A stretch of DNA of 64,000 nucleotides from Lachnospiraceae bacterium (GTDB taxonomy: Bacteria; Bacillota; Clostridia; Lachnospirales; Lachnospiraceae): contig CAJTIU010000029.1 of NCBI GenBank assembly GCA_910576335.1, positions 1 to 64,000 on the forward strand, read 5' to 3'. Positions 1 through 7,328 of this stretch are shown here, in pieces. A program made the translations under genes and the position numbers. The notes under the pieces are model-generated. The model ran no database searches. It saw only the letters and a list, made by a program, of their open reading frames with translations, and was not told the origin of the DNA. Within the stretch, counting starts at the first letter, position 1; the number at the start of each line of letters is the position of its first letter.

Positions 1-151
1 GATGCTTTTAAAACTATACCCATTTATCAGCTATTCGGTATATGATACAACGATATCCATCACTCCCGGCTCTGTTTTTGAGGTAAATAAAAATCGTCAA
101 AGCCTGTAAAATCAATAAATTTAGGCTTGACAGAATAGGAAAGGATAAGTG

Positions 152-628
152 ATGGAAATTATGAATTATACTGTTTTGGAATTCGAGTGCATTGGCATAG
201 ATAACGGAAGCAAATTTCCTATTGAATATACCGGGCGGGGGAAAGACATATCGCCGGAATTTATAATTAGGAATCTATCACCCGGTGCAAAGACTCTTGC
301 TGTTACATTGGAAGATTTATCACACCCGATTAAGGATTTTACGCACTGGCTGATTTGGAATATTCCCGCCGCTGATAGAATAACGAAAAATATTCCTGCA
401 GGCAAGACTGTGCCAATGTTGGGGAATGCCCGCCAGGGGATAGGATACGGCCTGCACCGTTATGCGGGACCGAAGCCACCAAAAGGGAAAAAACATACAT
501 ACCGTTTTACAATTTATTCTTTAGATTGCGAAATAAACATAAGCGCTAATTCCATGAAAAGAAGTTTTCTGAAAAAGGCTGAAAAGCATATCATTCAAAA
601 AGGAAGTATCATTGGTGAGTTTGAGTAA
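152..628 (+). CDS. YbhB/YbcL family (PEBP) Raf-kinase-inhibitor-like protein
   Basis: The 158-residue product matches the bacterial phosphatidylethanolamine-binding-protein fold family. Visible family features are an ISPEF segment near residue 34, the D-x-x-x-P plus HW signature near residues 55-66, and a GLHRYAGPKPP stretch near 100-110, which line the anion pocket in this family. The length is normal. ATG 152 is preferred over GTG 149 because AAGG at 141-144 then sits at normal spacing. There is no signal peptide, so it is cytoplasmic. The molecular role of bacterial members is unknown. It stands alone at the edge of a decayed accessory region. The first 151 bases of the window hold no recognisable gene. 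Confidence 0.85.
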   Translation: MEIMNYTVLEFECIGIDNGSKFPIEYTGRGKDISPEFIIRNLSPGAKTLAVTLEDLSHPIKDFTHWLIWNIPAADRITKNIPAGKTVPMLGNARQGIGYGLHRYAGPKPPKGKKHTYRFTIYSLDCEINISANSMKRSFLKKAEKHIIQKGSIIGEFE

Positions 629-699
629 GAAATACTTTTTCGGCTTCATATGACCAATAGAGTATATAGGACGGTAATTTTCCTCGATTTTTGGCAGTA

Positions 700-1010
700 A
701 GAGAAACAAGGGAGCAGGGCGTGTCCATAACGTTTTGGGTGGGGACGTGGGCGGTCTGCGGCTGAATGAGGAGGAAACGGTAATCCTGCTCTCCAACCTG
801 CTGGACAATGCCATCCATGAATGCGTGAAGGTGGTGCGGCAGGGTAGTAATGCCATCATCCACGTCAAGCTGGTGCAGGAGGGCGGGAAGCTGATCTTCT
901 CCGTAAGGAACCCCGTGGCAGAGAAAGTGCAGGTCACGGAAGGAACCGGCCTGTCGAACGTGAAGGCCGTGGCGGACAAATACGGGGGCGATTTCGCTTA
1001 TTCAATGTAG
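700..1010 (+). pseudogene. Fragment of GHKL (AgrC-type) sensor histidine kinase
   Basis: The open frame, readable from about 700 and clearly from 735, encodes part of an HATPase_c_5 domain: an N-box (LLSNLLDNAIHEC) and a G-box-like GTGLSNVKAV. The whole membrane sensor and dimerisation part expected upstream is absent, and the frame stops shortly after the G-box at TAG 1008-1010. A full AgrC-like kinase has about 400 residues; only about 90 remain, and no ribosome binding site precedes the fragment. It is a gene relic, consistent with quorum-sensing cargo of a former mobile element. Confidence 0.7.
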
Positions 1011-1154
1011 CAAATGTCATACATTTTTGCTGGTGGATTATGATAAAATGACCGCAGAGTAACTTTGCGGGAAAAAGAAGTTTACAAAATGGTTGTGAAT
1101 GAATAAGGGAATGTTTGCTGACTGAGCAACAGGGCGTCAGATAGGACAGCCACT

Positions 1155-1221
1155 AATAGCCAAAGCAGATTATTGGAACAGGGTATAAACCCTGCCAGAT
1201 AATTTGTTCTGGCTATTTTAT
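1155..1221 (+). terminator. Long hairpin with T-rich tail
   Basis: AATAGCCA (1155-1162) pairs with TGGCTATT (1210-1217). Inside is a second pairing region and an apical CAGGGT (1179-1184) / ACCCTG (1189-1194) stem, followed by TTTATAT. This resembles an intrinsic terminator or an attenuator of a leader RNA. It lies in the 464-bp gap between the kinase fragment and the XRE-cupin gene. That gap otherwise contains only the 20-bp repeats at 1301-1360. Confidence 0.4.
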
Positions 1222-1300
1222 ATGTGCAAACAGGATATAGGACAAGCCATGCAGAGGCTATTTAGATTATTATGAGAAAGTCATGTAAAAGTTACTCGGA

Positions 1301-1360
1301 TACTATCAGGCAAAACTCCATACTATCACGCAAAAGTCGATACTCGCAGGCAAAACGATA
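1301..1360 (+). repeat. Three tandem 20-bp iteron-like repeats
   Basis: Three consecutive 20-bp units start at 1301, 1321 and 1341. The first two share TACTATCA-x-GCAAAA-x-TC-x-A; the third keeps TACT and CAGGCAAAAC. Exact 20-bp periodicity (about two helical turns) is typical of iterons bound by plasmid or ICE replication initiators, or of a multi-site operator. No intact Rep gene is adjacent, which fits a decayed element. The array ends about 115 bp before the XRE-cupin start codon, so an operator role is also possible. Confidence 0.55.
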
Positions 1361-1474
1361 AAAACCGAATGGGAAAACGAGAATTGACAAAAATGAGCTA
1401 TGTGGGCTCTTTTATTTTGCAAGAGAGTATGTTAAAATATATTTTATATGCGAAAACAAATACAAGGAGGAGTC

Positions 1475-2032
1475 ATGAAGCAGGTTTCATTGAAGATAGG
1501 AGAGCGGTTGAAAGAAATCCGGAACACAAGGCAGCTTACGCTGGATGATGTTGCGGAGCTGACTGGCGTGAGCAAGCCCATGTTGGGGCAGATTGAGCGT
1601 GGGCAGTCCTCACCCACCATCAACGTATTATGGAAGATTTCAACAGGGCTGAAAATTCCATTGTCCTTTTTCTGCAAACAGGAAGAAGCGGAATACATGG
1701 TCGCCGGGCTTGATGGGGAAAATGTGATCACGGAGGAAAACGGAGGGATGCGGGCTTACCCTCTATTCCCTTTTGACCCGGTGCGGAATGTGGAAGTGTT
1801 CTATATTGAATTTGATGCAGGAGTGCGCCATGAATCTCTGCCCCATGTGGCAGGTGTGGAAGAATATGTTTTTATGGTGCAGGGAACATTGAAAATGGTA
1901 ATAGGCGTGGAAGAAGTGACGCTGCAGGAAAAACAGTCAATACGGTTTGGGGCTGACATTTCCCACGCATACCACAATGTTTCAGATAAAGCCTGCACTG
2001 CCTATAATGTGATATTTTATCCGGACAATTAA
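1475..2032 (+). CDS. XRE-family regulator with C-terminal cupin sensor domain
   Basis: The 185-residue product has an N-terminal HTH_3 domain (about residues 8-62, with SKPMLGQIERGQSSP as the recognition region) and a C-terminal cupin_2 domain (about 110-180, with HESLPHVAGVEEYVFMVQG). This is the PuuR/SutR-like class, in which the cupin senses a small ligand and the HTH represses nearby metabolic genes. ATG 1475 is chosen over ATG 1448 because AAGGAGG lies at 1464-1470 and homologues start just before the HTH. The metallo-hydrolase gene begins 15 bp after its stop, so the two form a unit, and the regulator probably controls both. Confidence 0.88.
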   Translation: MKQVSLKIGERLKEIRNTRQLTLDDVAELTGVSKPMLGQIERGQSSPTINVLWKISTGLKIPLSFFCKQEEAEYMVAGLDGENVITEENGGMRAYPLFPFDPVRNVEVFYIEFDAGVRHESLPHVAGVEEYVFMVQGTLKMVIGVEEVTLQEKQSIRFGADISHAYHNVSDKACTAYNVIFYPDN

Positions 2033-2047
2033 AGGAGGTAACGAAAA

Positions 2048-2926
2048 ATGTATGAATTGGTTCAAGTCAGTGAGAAATGCTATTACATAAACTGCCCGGC
2101 GAAGATAGGTGTCTATGTGGCGGACAGGGAGAATGTCTATCTGGTTGACAGCGGGAATGACAAGGATGCAGGACGGAAGGTCAGGCAGATACTGGATAAG
2201 AACGGATGGCATCTGGCGGCAATCCTAAATACCCATTCCAACGCAGACCATATTGGCGGGAACAAATACCTGCAAGGGCAGACGGACTGCAAGGTTTATT
2301 CCGGCGGCATAGAGGCGGCTTTTACAAAATATCCGGTATTGGAGCCGTCCTTCCTTTACGGCGGTTATCCGTATAAGGATTTGCGGCATAAGTTCCTGAT
2401 GGCTCAGGAAAGCGATGTGACGGATTTTTCAGATGCAGGCTTCCCGAAGGAGATTGAGGTAATACCCTTGCCGGGGCATTTCTTTGACATGGTCGGGTTC
2501 CGTATGCCGGACAATGTGGTGTTCCTTGCGGACTGCATCAGCAGCAGGGAAACGTTGGATAAGTATGCCGTATCTTTCATTTATGATGTGGAGGCATATC
2601 TGAAAACACTGGATATGGTGGAGGGGATAGAAGCCGCTATGTTCGTTCCTGCCCATGCGGATGCCTCTGCTGATGTGAAGCAACTTGTCCGTTACAACAG
2701 GGATAAGGTGCATGAGGTGGCAGAGAGGATTCTGTCCATCTGTGAAGAACCAAAGTGCTTTGAACGTATTTTGCAGGAAGTGTTCATAGGCTATGGGCTT
2801 ACCATGAACTTTGAGCAGTATGTATTGGTGGGAAGCACGGTACGGTCTTATCTTTCATGGCTGAAAGATACCGGGAAAGTATCGGCTGAATTTCAGGACG
2901 CTATGCTGCTTTGGCATAAAGCATAA
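2048..2926 (+). CDS. MBL-fold metallo-hydrolase
   Basis: The 292-residue protein has the metallo-beta-lactamase fold signature THSNADHIGG at residues 62-71, a later LPGH motif and an FLADC segment. These supply the metal ligands of the glyoxalase-II-like superfamily. The usual HxHxDH motif reads HSNADH here, so the second histidine is an asparagine; at least one metal site may be altered. A strong AAAGGAGG precedes the ATG. It follows the XRE-cupin regulator by 15 bp and is likely co-transcribed. The substrate cannot be read from sequence; thioesters, lactones and sulfur compounds are typical for the family. Confidence 0.85.
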   Translation: MYELVQVSEKCYYINCPAKIGVYVADRENVYLVDSGNDKDAGRKVRQILDKNGWHLAAILNTHSNADHIGGNKYLQGQTDCKVYSGGIEAAFTKYPVLEPSFLYGGYPYKDLRHKFLMAQESDVTDFSDAGFPKEIEVIPLPGHFFDMVGFRMPDNVVFLADCISSRETLDKYAVSFIYDVEAYLKTLDMVEGIEAAMFVPAHADASADVKQLVRYNRDKVHEVAERILSICEEPKCFERILQEVFIGYGLTMNFEQYVLVGSTVRSYLSWLKDTGKVSAEFQDAMLLWHKA

Positions 2927-2928
2927 TT

Positions 2929-3087
2929 TTAATTCTGCGTTCGCTTAATCTCATCTCTGTAAAACTCAATTTTTTCATCCAGTTTTATCTTATGCTCCTG
3001 CAGCCGTGCAATCTGCTCATTGAGCGCCTGCCGGTGCTGCACCAGCATTTCCATCCTGTCAGAAAGGGTGGGATCACCTGCGGCGAC
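2929..3087 (-). pseudogene. C-terminal remnant of a MerR-family regulator
   Basis: Reading the minus strand from about 3087 to the TAA at 2931-2929 gives GDPTLSDRMEML, then a heptad-like coiled coil (EQIARLQEHKIKLDEKIEFY) and a basic end. GDPTL-x-x-R followed by a coiled coil ending in KIEFY is typical of the C-terminal dimerisation helix of MerR-family proteins. The DNA-binding half that should lie upstream, above 3087, is absent and replaced by unrelated sequence. It is a broken gene, convergent with the MBL gene and starting 2 bp from its stop. Confidence 0.65.
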
Positions 3088-3516
3088 AAAGACGGAGTTC
3101 GGAATGGTGGCAAACCATGTCAGTGAATACGACTATGATAAATCTTTCGGAACATATCATTCAAGCAAACAGATGGCCGGATTCCTGCTTGAACTGTATG
3201 ACAGTGAAGAAGTGGTGGGGCTGGTAGACAGGGAGAATTTTTGTTTCCGGCTGGCCGACCCGCTGTTTTCTTATCAGCCCTTGCCCTGTGTTTTTATAAG
3301 GCGTTGCGCCTCATCACGGTTTTCCCTGTAGTCTCGTTCCAGGCGCTTTTGGATATCAGCAAATATACGGTGGCCATATCATTGAATACAATGGACGGAT
3401 GGCCACTTGGCTTTATTAACTGGTGTGCGGGGAAAGGAATGTTCGAATCAGAAAAAGCCTTCGGCATAGCAGCGCAGGCAGCTATACAAAGTAGGCAGGA
3501 GTTCTCTTTCCTTTGA
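3088..3516 (+). other. Unrecognised coding-like debris
   Basis: Two overlapping plus-strand frames (about 3088-3331 and 3241-3516) give protein-like stretches such as KQMAGFLLELYDSEEVVGL and SLNTMDGWPLGFINW. Neither has a credible ribosome binding site or a complete domain, and they lie in different frames. I do not recognise the parent genes. The stretch between the MerR tail and the terminator at 3644 is best read as stacked gene fragments. Confidence 0.35.
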
Positions 3517-3643
3517 ATTACCGCTATCTTTCGGGCAGGCGGCAGCTTATCGAAAGGCTAACGGATAGTATGTAAGGAAGAATCAATGGAGAGAAACGAA
3601 TGTAACCGTTTATATCGGCATTGATTAGAGAATGAATTATGAT

Positions 3644-3678
3644 AAGCGTATCATTAGAAATAGTGGTACGCTTTTTTT
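3644..3678 (+). terminator. Rho-independent terminator
   Basis: AAGCGTATCA (3644-3653) pairs with TGGTACGCTT (3664-3673, one wobble) across a 10-nt loop and is followed by a run of seven T. It is a good intrinsic terminator although no intact gene now ends here, another sign that the surrounding region has lost genes. The 100 bases after it hold nothing recognisable. Confidence 0.7.
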
Positions 3679-3835
3679 GTCCGAATCGTACCTTTGATTG
3701 GTTTATTGTTTCTCTAAAATGGTTGATCATCTCAAAAAAGCCTTGATTTACGGTAAGTGCCTCAAAAGATGGCGTAGTGTAATTACCAGTTTTGTTTGTT
3801 ATACTTGTGAAAACAGTATAACGAAAGGAGTGACA

Positions 3836-3960
3836 ACCTAATAGGAAAGGTGGATCACCGCGCCGACCAAGGCGGAAACCCTTGCGGGCATCACAGGGGA
3901 AGTTACCCTTCCCCTGCGCTGGTTCCGCCAGCTACCCCTTTGGGATTTGCCACCCGAAAA
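3836..3960. other. GC-rich, highly foldable segment inside AT-rich DNA
   Basis: The segment is distinctly GC-rich compared with both flanks. It contains nested inverted repeats: GGCGGAAACC (3871-3880) with GGTTCCGCC (3921-3929), enclosing CAGGGGAAG (3894-3902) with CTTCCCCTG (3908-3916). It could be a structured RNA, a nicking or transfer origin, or a conserved leader of an integrative element. I have an impression of similar segments in Tn1549-like elements of gut Clostridia but cannot verify it here. No convincing reading frame was found. Confidence 0.4.
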
Positions 3961-3976
3961 TTTTTCAGAAAGCCTA

Positions 3977-4005
3977 TTCCATTTAGCAAGTCAAAGCTGT
4001 ATAAT
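3977..4005 (+). promoter_or_regulatory. Candidate promoter of the 31-residue membrane peptide gene
   Basis: A perfect -10 box TATAAT at 4000-4005 has a weak -35 (TTCCAT, 3977-3982) 17 bp upstream. The start codon of the small membrane peptide follows 41 bp downstream with AGGAGG in between. Confidence 0.5.
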
Positions 4006-4046
4006 AGAGCCAGTAACAAATCTTGATTTTGCAGGAGGAATGAAAT

Positions 4047-4142
4047 ATGATTAGTGATTTTTTTGGAGCAGCATTTCCGTGGATTTTAATTGGTTTATTT
4101 GTAGCTATTAGTTGTTCTCTTATGAGCAAAAAAGAGAAATAA
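4047..4142 (+). CDS. 31-residue single-pass membrane peptide
   Basis: ATG 4047 is preceded by GCAGGAGGAA at 4031-4040 at good spacing and by a perfect -10 box. The frame encodes 31 residues ending at TAA 4140-4142: a short MISDFFGAAFPW start, a hydrophobic stretch ILIGLFVAISCSLM, then a basic tail SKKEK. The charge pattern predicts one membrane span with the tail in the cytoplasm. No family can be named with certainty. Tiny membrane peptides of this shape include transporter modulators and type I toxin-like peptides. The strong expression signals argue against chance. Confidence 0.6.
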   Translation: MISDFFGAAFPWILIGLFVAISCSLMSKKEK

Positions 4143-4351
4143 ATTCCGGTTTGTCGAATTGGCTGCCTTTCAAAAAACTAAACAACCCACCACCCACCAG
4201 CGGCACAACCAGGCAGGAAACTGAAAAAGTTATCCTGCTCTTTTTTTGCCCGGAATCCGGGAGAAAGGATATGTAGCTCATTATTCTGAAAGAATTTGAA
4301 TTGTTTATGAAAAAAATCAAGTAAAAAGATTAGTATGATAGAATATGACTG

Positions 4352-4382
4352 TTGACTTGAAGCGCACTTCATAGTTTATGAT
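4352..4382 (+). promoter_or_regulatory. MerR-type promoter with 19-bp spacer and operator dyad
   Basis: The -35 box TTGACT (4352-4357) and -10 box TATGAT (4377-4382) are 19 bp apart, the stretched spacing typical of promoters activated by MerR-family proteins. The spacer carries the dyad TGAAG-cgca-CTTCA. The predicted transcription start, near 4389, falls at the MerR ribosome binding site, so the leader would be very short. This supports autoregulation of the MerR-tautomerase-SDR cluster. Confidence 0.65.
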
Positions 4383-4401
4383 AGCAGGGAGGTGGATTTA
4401 T

Positions 4402-4821
4402 ATGTATTCAGCAAAAGAGGCAGCAGAAATGACAGGTCTGTCAACGTCAACATTAAGGTATTATGAAAAAGAGCAGTTATTGCCGCAAATAGCCAGAAAC
4501 AGCCAAAAATACAGGCAATATACAGAGGAAGATATTGAATGGATAAAAATGGTGCAATGTATGCGCACGGCAAATATCCCTATTCAGTCTATTAAAAAAT
4601 ATGTTTCATTGCTAATAAGGGGCGGCGAAACTTTGGAACAGCGTTTTGGTATGGTACAAGACCATATGGAGGATATCAAAAATCAAATGTCTAATTTACA
4701 AAACGCACTTAATCTGACGCAAAAAAAATTATCTTTTTATCATAAACTTTTAGAGGATTCTTGCTATAAAAATATGTCATATAGCGAGGAATGGAAGCTT
4801 TTTAATCATGGAGAGAATTAA
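4402..4821 (+). CDS. MerR-family transcriptional regulator
   Basis: The 139-residue protein has a winged-helix MerR DNA-binding domain: YSAKEAAEMTGLSTSTLRYYE at the N-terminus and RQYTEEDIEWI near residue 40. A long coiled-coil dimerisation helix follows, then a short C-terminal end without metal-binding cysteines. It resembles the AdhR/YfmP-like group that responds to aldehydes or electrophiles. ATG 4402 is chosen because GGGAGGTGG lies at 4388-4396 and the alternative ATG 4378 lies inside the -10 box. It leads a cluster with a tautomerase and an SDR, and its own promoter has MerR architecture. Confidence 0.88.
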   Translation: MYSAKEAAEMTGLSTSTLRYYEKEQLLPQIARNSQKYRQYTEEDIEWIKMVQCMRTANIPIQSIKKYVSLLIRGGETLEQRFGMVQDHMEDIKNQMSNLQNALNLTQKKLSFYHKLLEDSCYKNMSYSEEWKLFNHGEN

Positions 4822-4847
4822 GTAAGAAAAACAGGAGGAAATGGATA

Positions 4848-5066
4848 ATGCCCTATATTACAGTCGAAAGTGGTGTTTTATCAGATACACAAAAAGAGGA
4901 ACTGATTAGACAATTAACAGAAATATCTTCTGAAATTATGAAAATACCACAGGAATTTTTTGTAACAACAATAAAAGAAGTGCCTAATAAAAACTTTGGT
5001 ATTGGCGGAAAAACCATTGATAAAGTAAAAGCAGAGTATATACAGACGCATAATAATCAAATGTAG
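4848..5066 (+). CDS. 4-oxalocrotonate tautomerase family protein
   Basis: The 72-residue product begins Met-Pro, so removal of the initiator methionine exposes the N-terminal proline that acts as catalytic base in this superfamily. Length and pattern (PYITVESGVLSDTQKEELI, later NFGIGGKTI) fit small hexameric tautomerases. AGGAGG precedes the ATG at 4848. It starts 26 bp after the MerR gene and 30 bp before the SDR fragment and is presumably co-transcribed. The natural substrate is unknown. Confidence 0.82.
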   Translation: MPYITVESGVLSDTQKEELIRQLTEISSEIMKIPQEFFVTTIKEVPNKNFGIGGKTIDKVKAEYIQTHNNQM

Positions 5067-5096
5067 GATGTTTCAAAATATAAGCGGAGATAAGGA

Positions 5097-5477
5097 ATGA
5101 AAAACGTTTTAATTACAGGAACAACAAGCGGAATTGGGAAAGCCTTTGCGGAAAAATTCGCAGATGAGGGATATAACTTGATCCTTGTCTCAAGGGATGA
5201 GCAGAAATTAAAACAGCAGCAGGCAGCTTTGCAGGAGACCTATCGAGTGGCAGTGAAATACATTGTTCGGGATTTGACACAGGAGAATGCGGCAAGTTTG
5301 ATAATGTCGGATATAGATAAGTGGAAAGTCGCCATTGATGTTCTTGTAAATAATGCGGGCTTTAATGAGTGTGGTTTTTTTGCGGATACCAGCCTTGACA
5401 GGGAGCTTGAAATGATAAGTATGCATATACGGTTTGCAACAGAATTGACAAAACGTATATTAGTGCATAATTTATGA
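5097..5477 (+). pseudogene. Truncated short-chain dehydrogenase/reductase (SDR)
   Basis: The 126-residue frame starts as a classical SDR with the cofactor motif GTTSGIGKA at residues 8-16 and the NNAG motif near residue 90. It ends soon after, before the catalytic Ser and Tyr-x-x-x-Lys. Intact members have about 250-260 residues. The sequence after the stop (5478-5700) does not resume the domain in any frame, so the 3' half has been lost, probably by recombination with the repeat-bearing DNA that follows. As it stands it should have no oxidoreductase activity. Confidence 0.78.
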
Positions 5478-5711
5478 TGAAACAGCCGAAAATTAGATGA
5501 CATTTCCTTAATACCAAAGGTTTGCTTCCTGAGAGTTTTCTACGAATTGAGAAATAGGATGGCTGGTGTCTGATGCATCCAACGGTTGCCGGATTGGAAC
5601 GCAGGGGTAGATTGCCAGCATGAGGTTTTAGAGATAAAGCAATTCGCTGTTTTTTTCTGTTTTAAGGAAGAAAGACAGTCATAACAGATTGTCTTTGAGC
5701 GGCCTCCCGGG

Positions 5712-5725
5712 CCGTGAATAGTAAC
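5712..5725 (-). repeat. Copy of GTTACTATTCACGG dispersed repeat core
   Basis: CCGTGAATAGTAAC here matches other intergenic copies at 9932, 32206 and 47277 (GTTACTATTCAC(GG) on one or the other strand). It lies in the 366-bp gap between the truncated SDR and the diguanylate cyclase, next to a GGCC-rich short palindrome. The rest of that gap (5478-5700) shows no gene. Confidence 0.55.
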
Positions 5726-5731
5726 AGAAAT

Positions 5732-5760
5732 TTGTGTTGTGGAATGTGCTTTACTATGAT
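5732..5760 (+). promoter_or_regulatory. Candidate promoter of the diguanylate cyclase gene
   Basis: TTGTGT (5732-5737) and TATGAT (5755-5760) are separated by 17 bp. The GTG start of the cyclase gene lies 84 bp downstream. The -10 box is good and the -35 box is mediocre. Confidence 0.4.
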
Positions 5761-5843
5761 AAACTAAACTACAGAAGAAATATTTGGCAGCAGTGTGATT
5801 TATCCGTCTGCTGTAAAGAATGAGAGAATCAGGAGGCAGGAAA

Positions 5844-7232
5844 GTGGATAAACAAACAACAGCAGAAGAGAATGCAGGTACTCTTAGGGGATTACGGATA
5901 CAGACGCTTAGTCTGTGGATGGTTGCCGCCACACTGGTGGTATCCGTTCTGATTGGTGATGGGATCATTCATGTGATGAGGGATCATAAAAAGCTTGCTG
6001 AGATGACAAAGGAATACATACATGTGCAGGAGGAAGCAGAGGATCTGTTACTGGGCTCGAATTATCTGACTGATCAGGTGCGTCTTTATGCTGTTACAAA
6101 AGATCTGAGCTATGCGGAGGCATATTTTGTTGAGGCAGAGGAGACAAGAAGAAGAGACAAGGCACTAGATGCACTTGAAGAACTGATGAAAGACAGAGAT
6201 GAAGAGATTCTGAAGCCCTCCAGGGAGGCTCTGGCATTATCTAATGAGCTCATGGATCTGGAGATCCATGCCATGAAGCTTGCGGCACTGTCTGCAGATG
6301 AGTCCGGCAGTACGCTTCTGCCGCAGATCAGAGACTATCCGCTGACAGAGGAGGAATTGTCCTATACGGCTGAGGAAAAATCAGATGCTGCGGTCAGTTT
6401 GGCGTTCAGCGGGGAATATAGAGAGATGAAGCGGCAGATCGAAGGGAAAATATCAGATGTAACAGAAAGTGTTATGGCGATCTGTGAAAAGGAGCAGGCA
6501 GAAAGCGAGCAGGAGATGAAAGCCGCACTGATTCGCCAGAGTATTTACACCGTTCTGATTGTGATACTGGTAATCTTTTCTTACATTACGATTGCAGTTC
6601 TGATCTTAAGGCCAATCCGTGTCTATGTGAACTGTATTAAGAATAATAATTTTCTGGAAATTACGGGAGCTTATGAGTTTAAATACCTTGCGGCTACCTA
6701 TAACAATGTCTATGAGATGACACTGGAGCAGCAGAATATGCTCCGGCAGAAGGCAGAGAGGGATGCATTGACCGGCCTTTTGAACCGGCAGTCATTTGAG
6801 CAGCTCAAAGAGAGGCTTCGCGATCCGTCAAAGAAGCTTGCATTTTTAATGATTGATGTTGATGTGTTTAAAGCGATCAATGATAATTACGGACATGATG
6901 TAGGGGATCAGGCTTTAATTAAAGTTGCAAATCTTCTGGACGAAAATTTCAGGAGGGCAGATTATATCCTCAGAATCGGTGGAGATGAATTTGCGGTTAT
7001 TATGGAAAAGATGACTGTGGATAAGAAACAGATCATCCGGGATAAGATAAATGCAATCAATGATATCCTTCAGCACCCTCAGGGAGATTTTCCCAAATAT
7101 TCGCTCAGTGTTGGTATCGCGTTCTCTGAGGAAGGATTTCATGAGAAACTCTTTCAGCAGACAGATACGGCGTTGTACCATACAAAGGAAAACGGCAGAT
7201 GCGGCTTTACATTTTATGATGAGCTGAAGTAG
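5844..7232 (+). CDS. Membrane-bound diguanylate cyclase (GGDEF domain)
   Basis: The 462-residue protein has a first membrane span near residues 20-40, an extracytoplasmic helical sensor region, a second span (YTVLIVILVIFSYITIAVLI) and a C-terminal GGDEF domain. The active-site loop reads RIGGDEFAVI, so the motif is canonical. An inhibitory I-site RxxD (RRAD) sits five residues upstream, so product inhibition is expected. It should make cyclic di-GMP from two GTP in response to an external signal. GTG 5844 is chosen over ATG 5820 because AGGAGG lies at 5831-5836. The stop codon TAG runs directly into the palindromic repeat at 7232. Confidence 0.9.
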   Translation: MDKQTTAEENAGTLRGLRIQTLSLWMVAATLVVSVLIGDGIIHVMRDHKKLAEMTKEYIHVQEEAEDLLLGSNYLTDQVRLYAVTKDLSYAEAYFVEAEETRRRDKALDALEELMKDRDEEILKPSREALALSNELMDLEIHAMKLAALSADESGSTLLPQIRDYPLTEEELSYTAEEKSDAAVSLAFSGEYREMKRQIEGKISDVTESVMAICEKEQAESEQEMKAALIRQSIYTVLIVILVIFSYITIAVLILRPIRVYVNCIKNNNFLEITGAYEFKYLAATYNNVYEMTLEQQNMLRQKAERDALTGLLNRQSFEQLKERLRDPSKKLAFLMIDVDVFKAINDNYGHDVGDQALIKVANLLDENFRRADYILRIGGDEFAVIMEKMTVDKKQIIRDKINAINDILQHPQGDFPKYSLSVGIAFSEEGFHEKLFQQTDTALYHTKENGRCGFTFYDELK

Positions 7233-7265
7233 GGGACGGGGCATTTTTAAAAATGCCCCGTCCCC
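7232..7265. repeat. Perfect 34-bp palindrome, GGGGACGGGG family
   Basis: Each 17-bp arm reads GGGGACGGGGCATTTTT inwards, and the two arms are exact complements without a loop. The first G is the last base of the upstream TAG stop codon. Close relatives occur at 9950-9982 and 15261-15294, with a half copy at 29705. The T-rich centre and strong stem allow it to work as a bidirectional terminator. Confidence 0.85.
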
Positions 7266-7328
7266 AATTGTCATTTCCCGAATATTCTATATTAGATACT
7301 TTTTTATGAGAATATGGAGGGAACTGAA

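Noticed and set aside
3524-3730. Minus-strand 68-codon frame
   Set aside because: It runs through an intrinsic terminator hairpin and has no ribosome binding site or recognisable domain.
4378-4401. Upstream ATG for the MerR gene
   Set aside because: It lies inside the -10 box of the MerR promoter and lacks a ribosome binding site.
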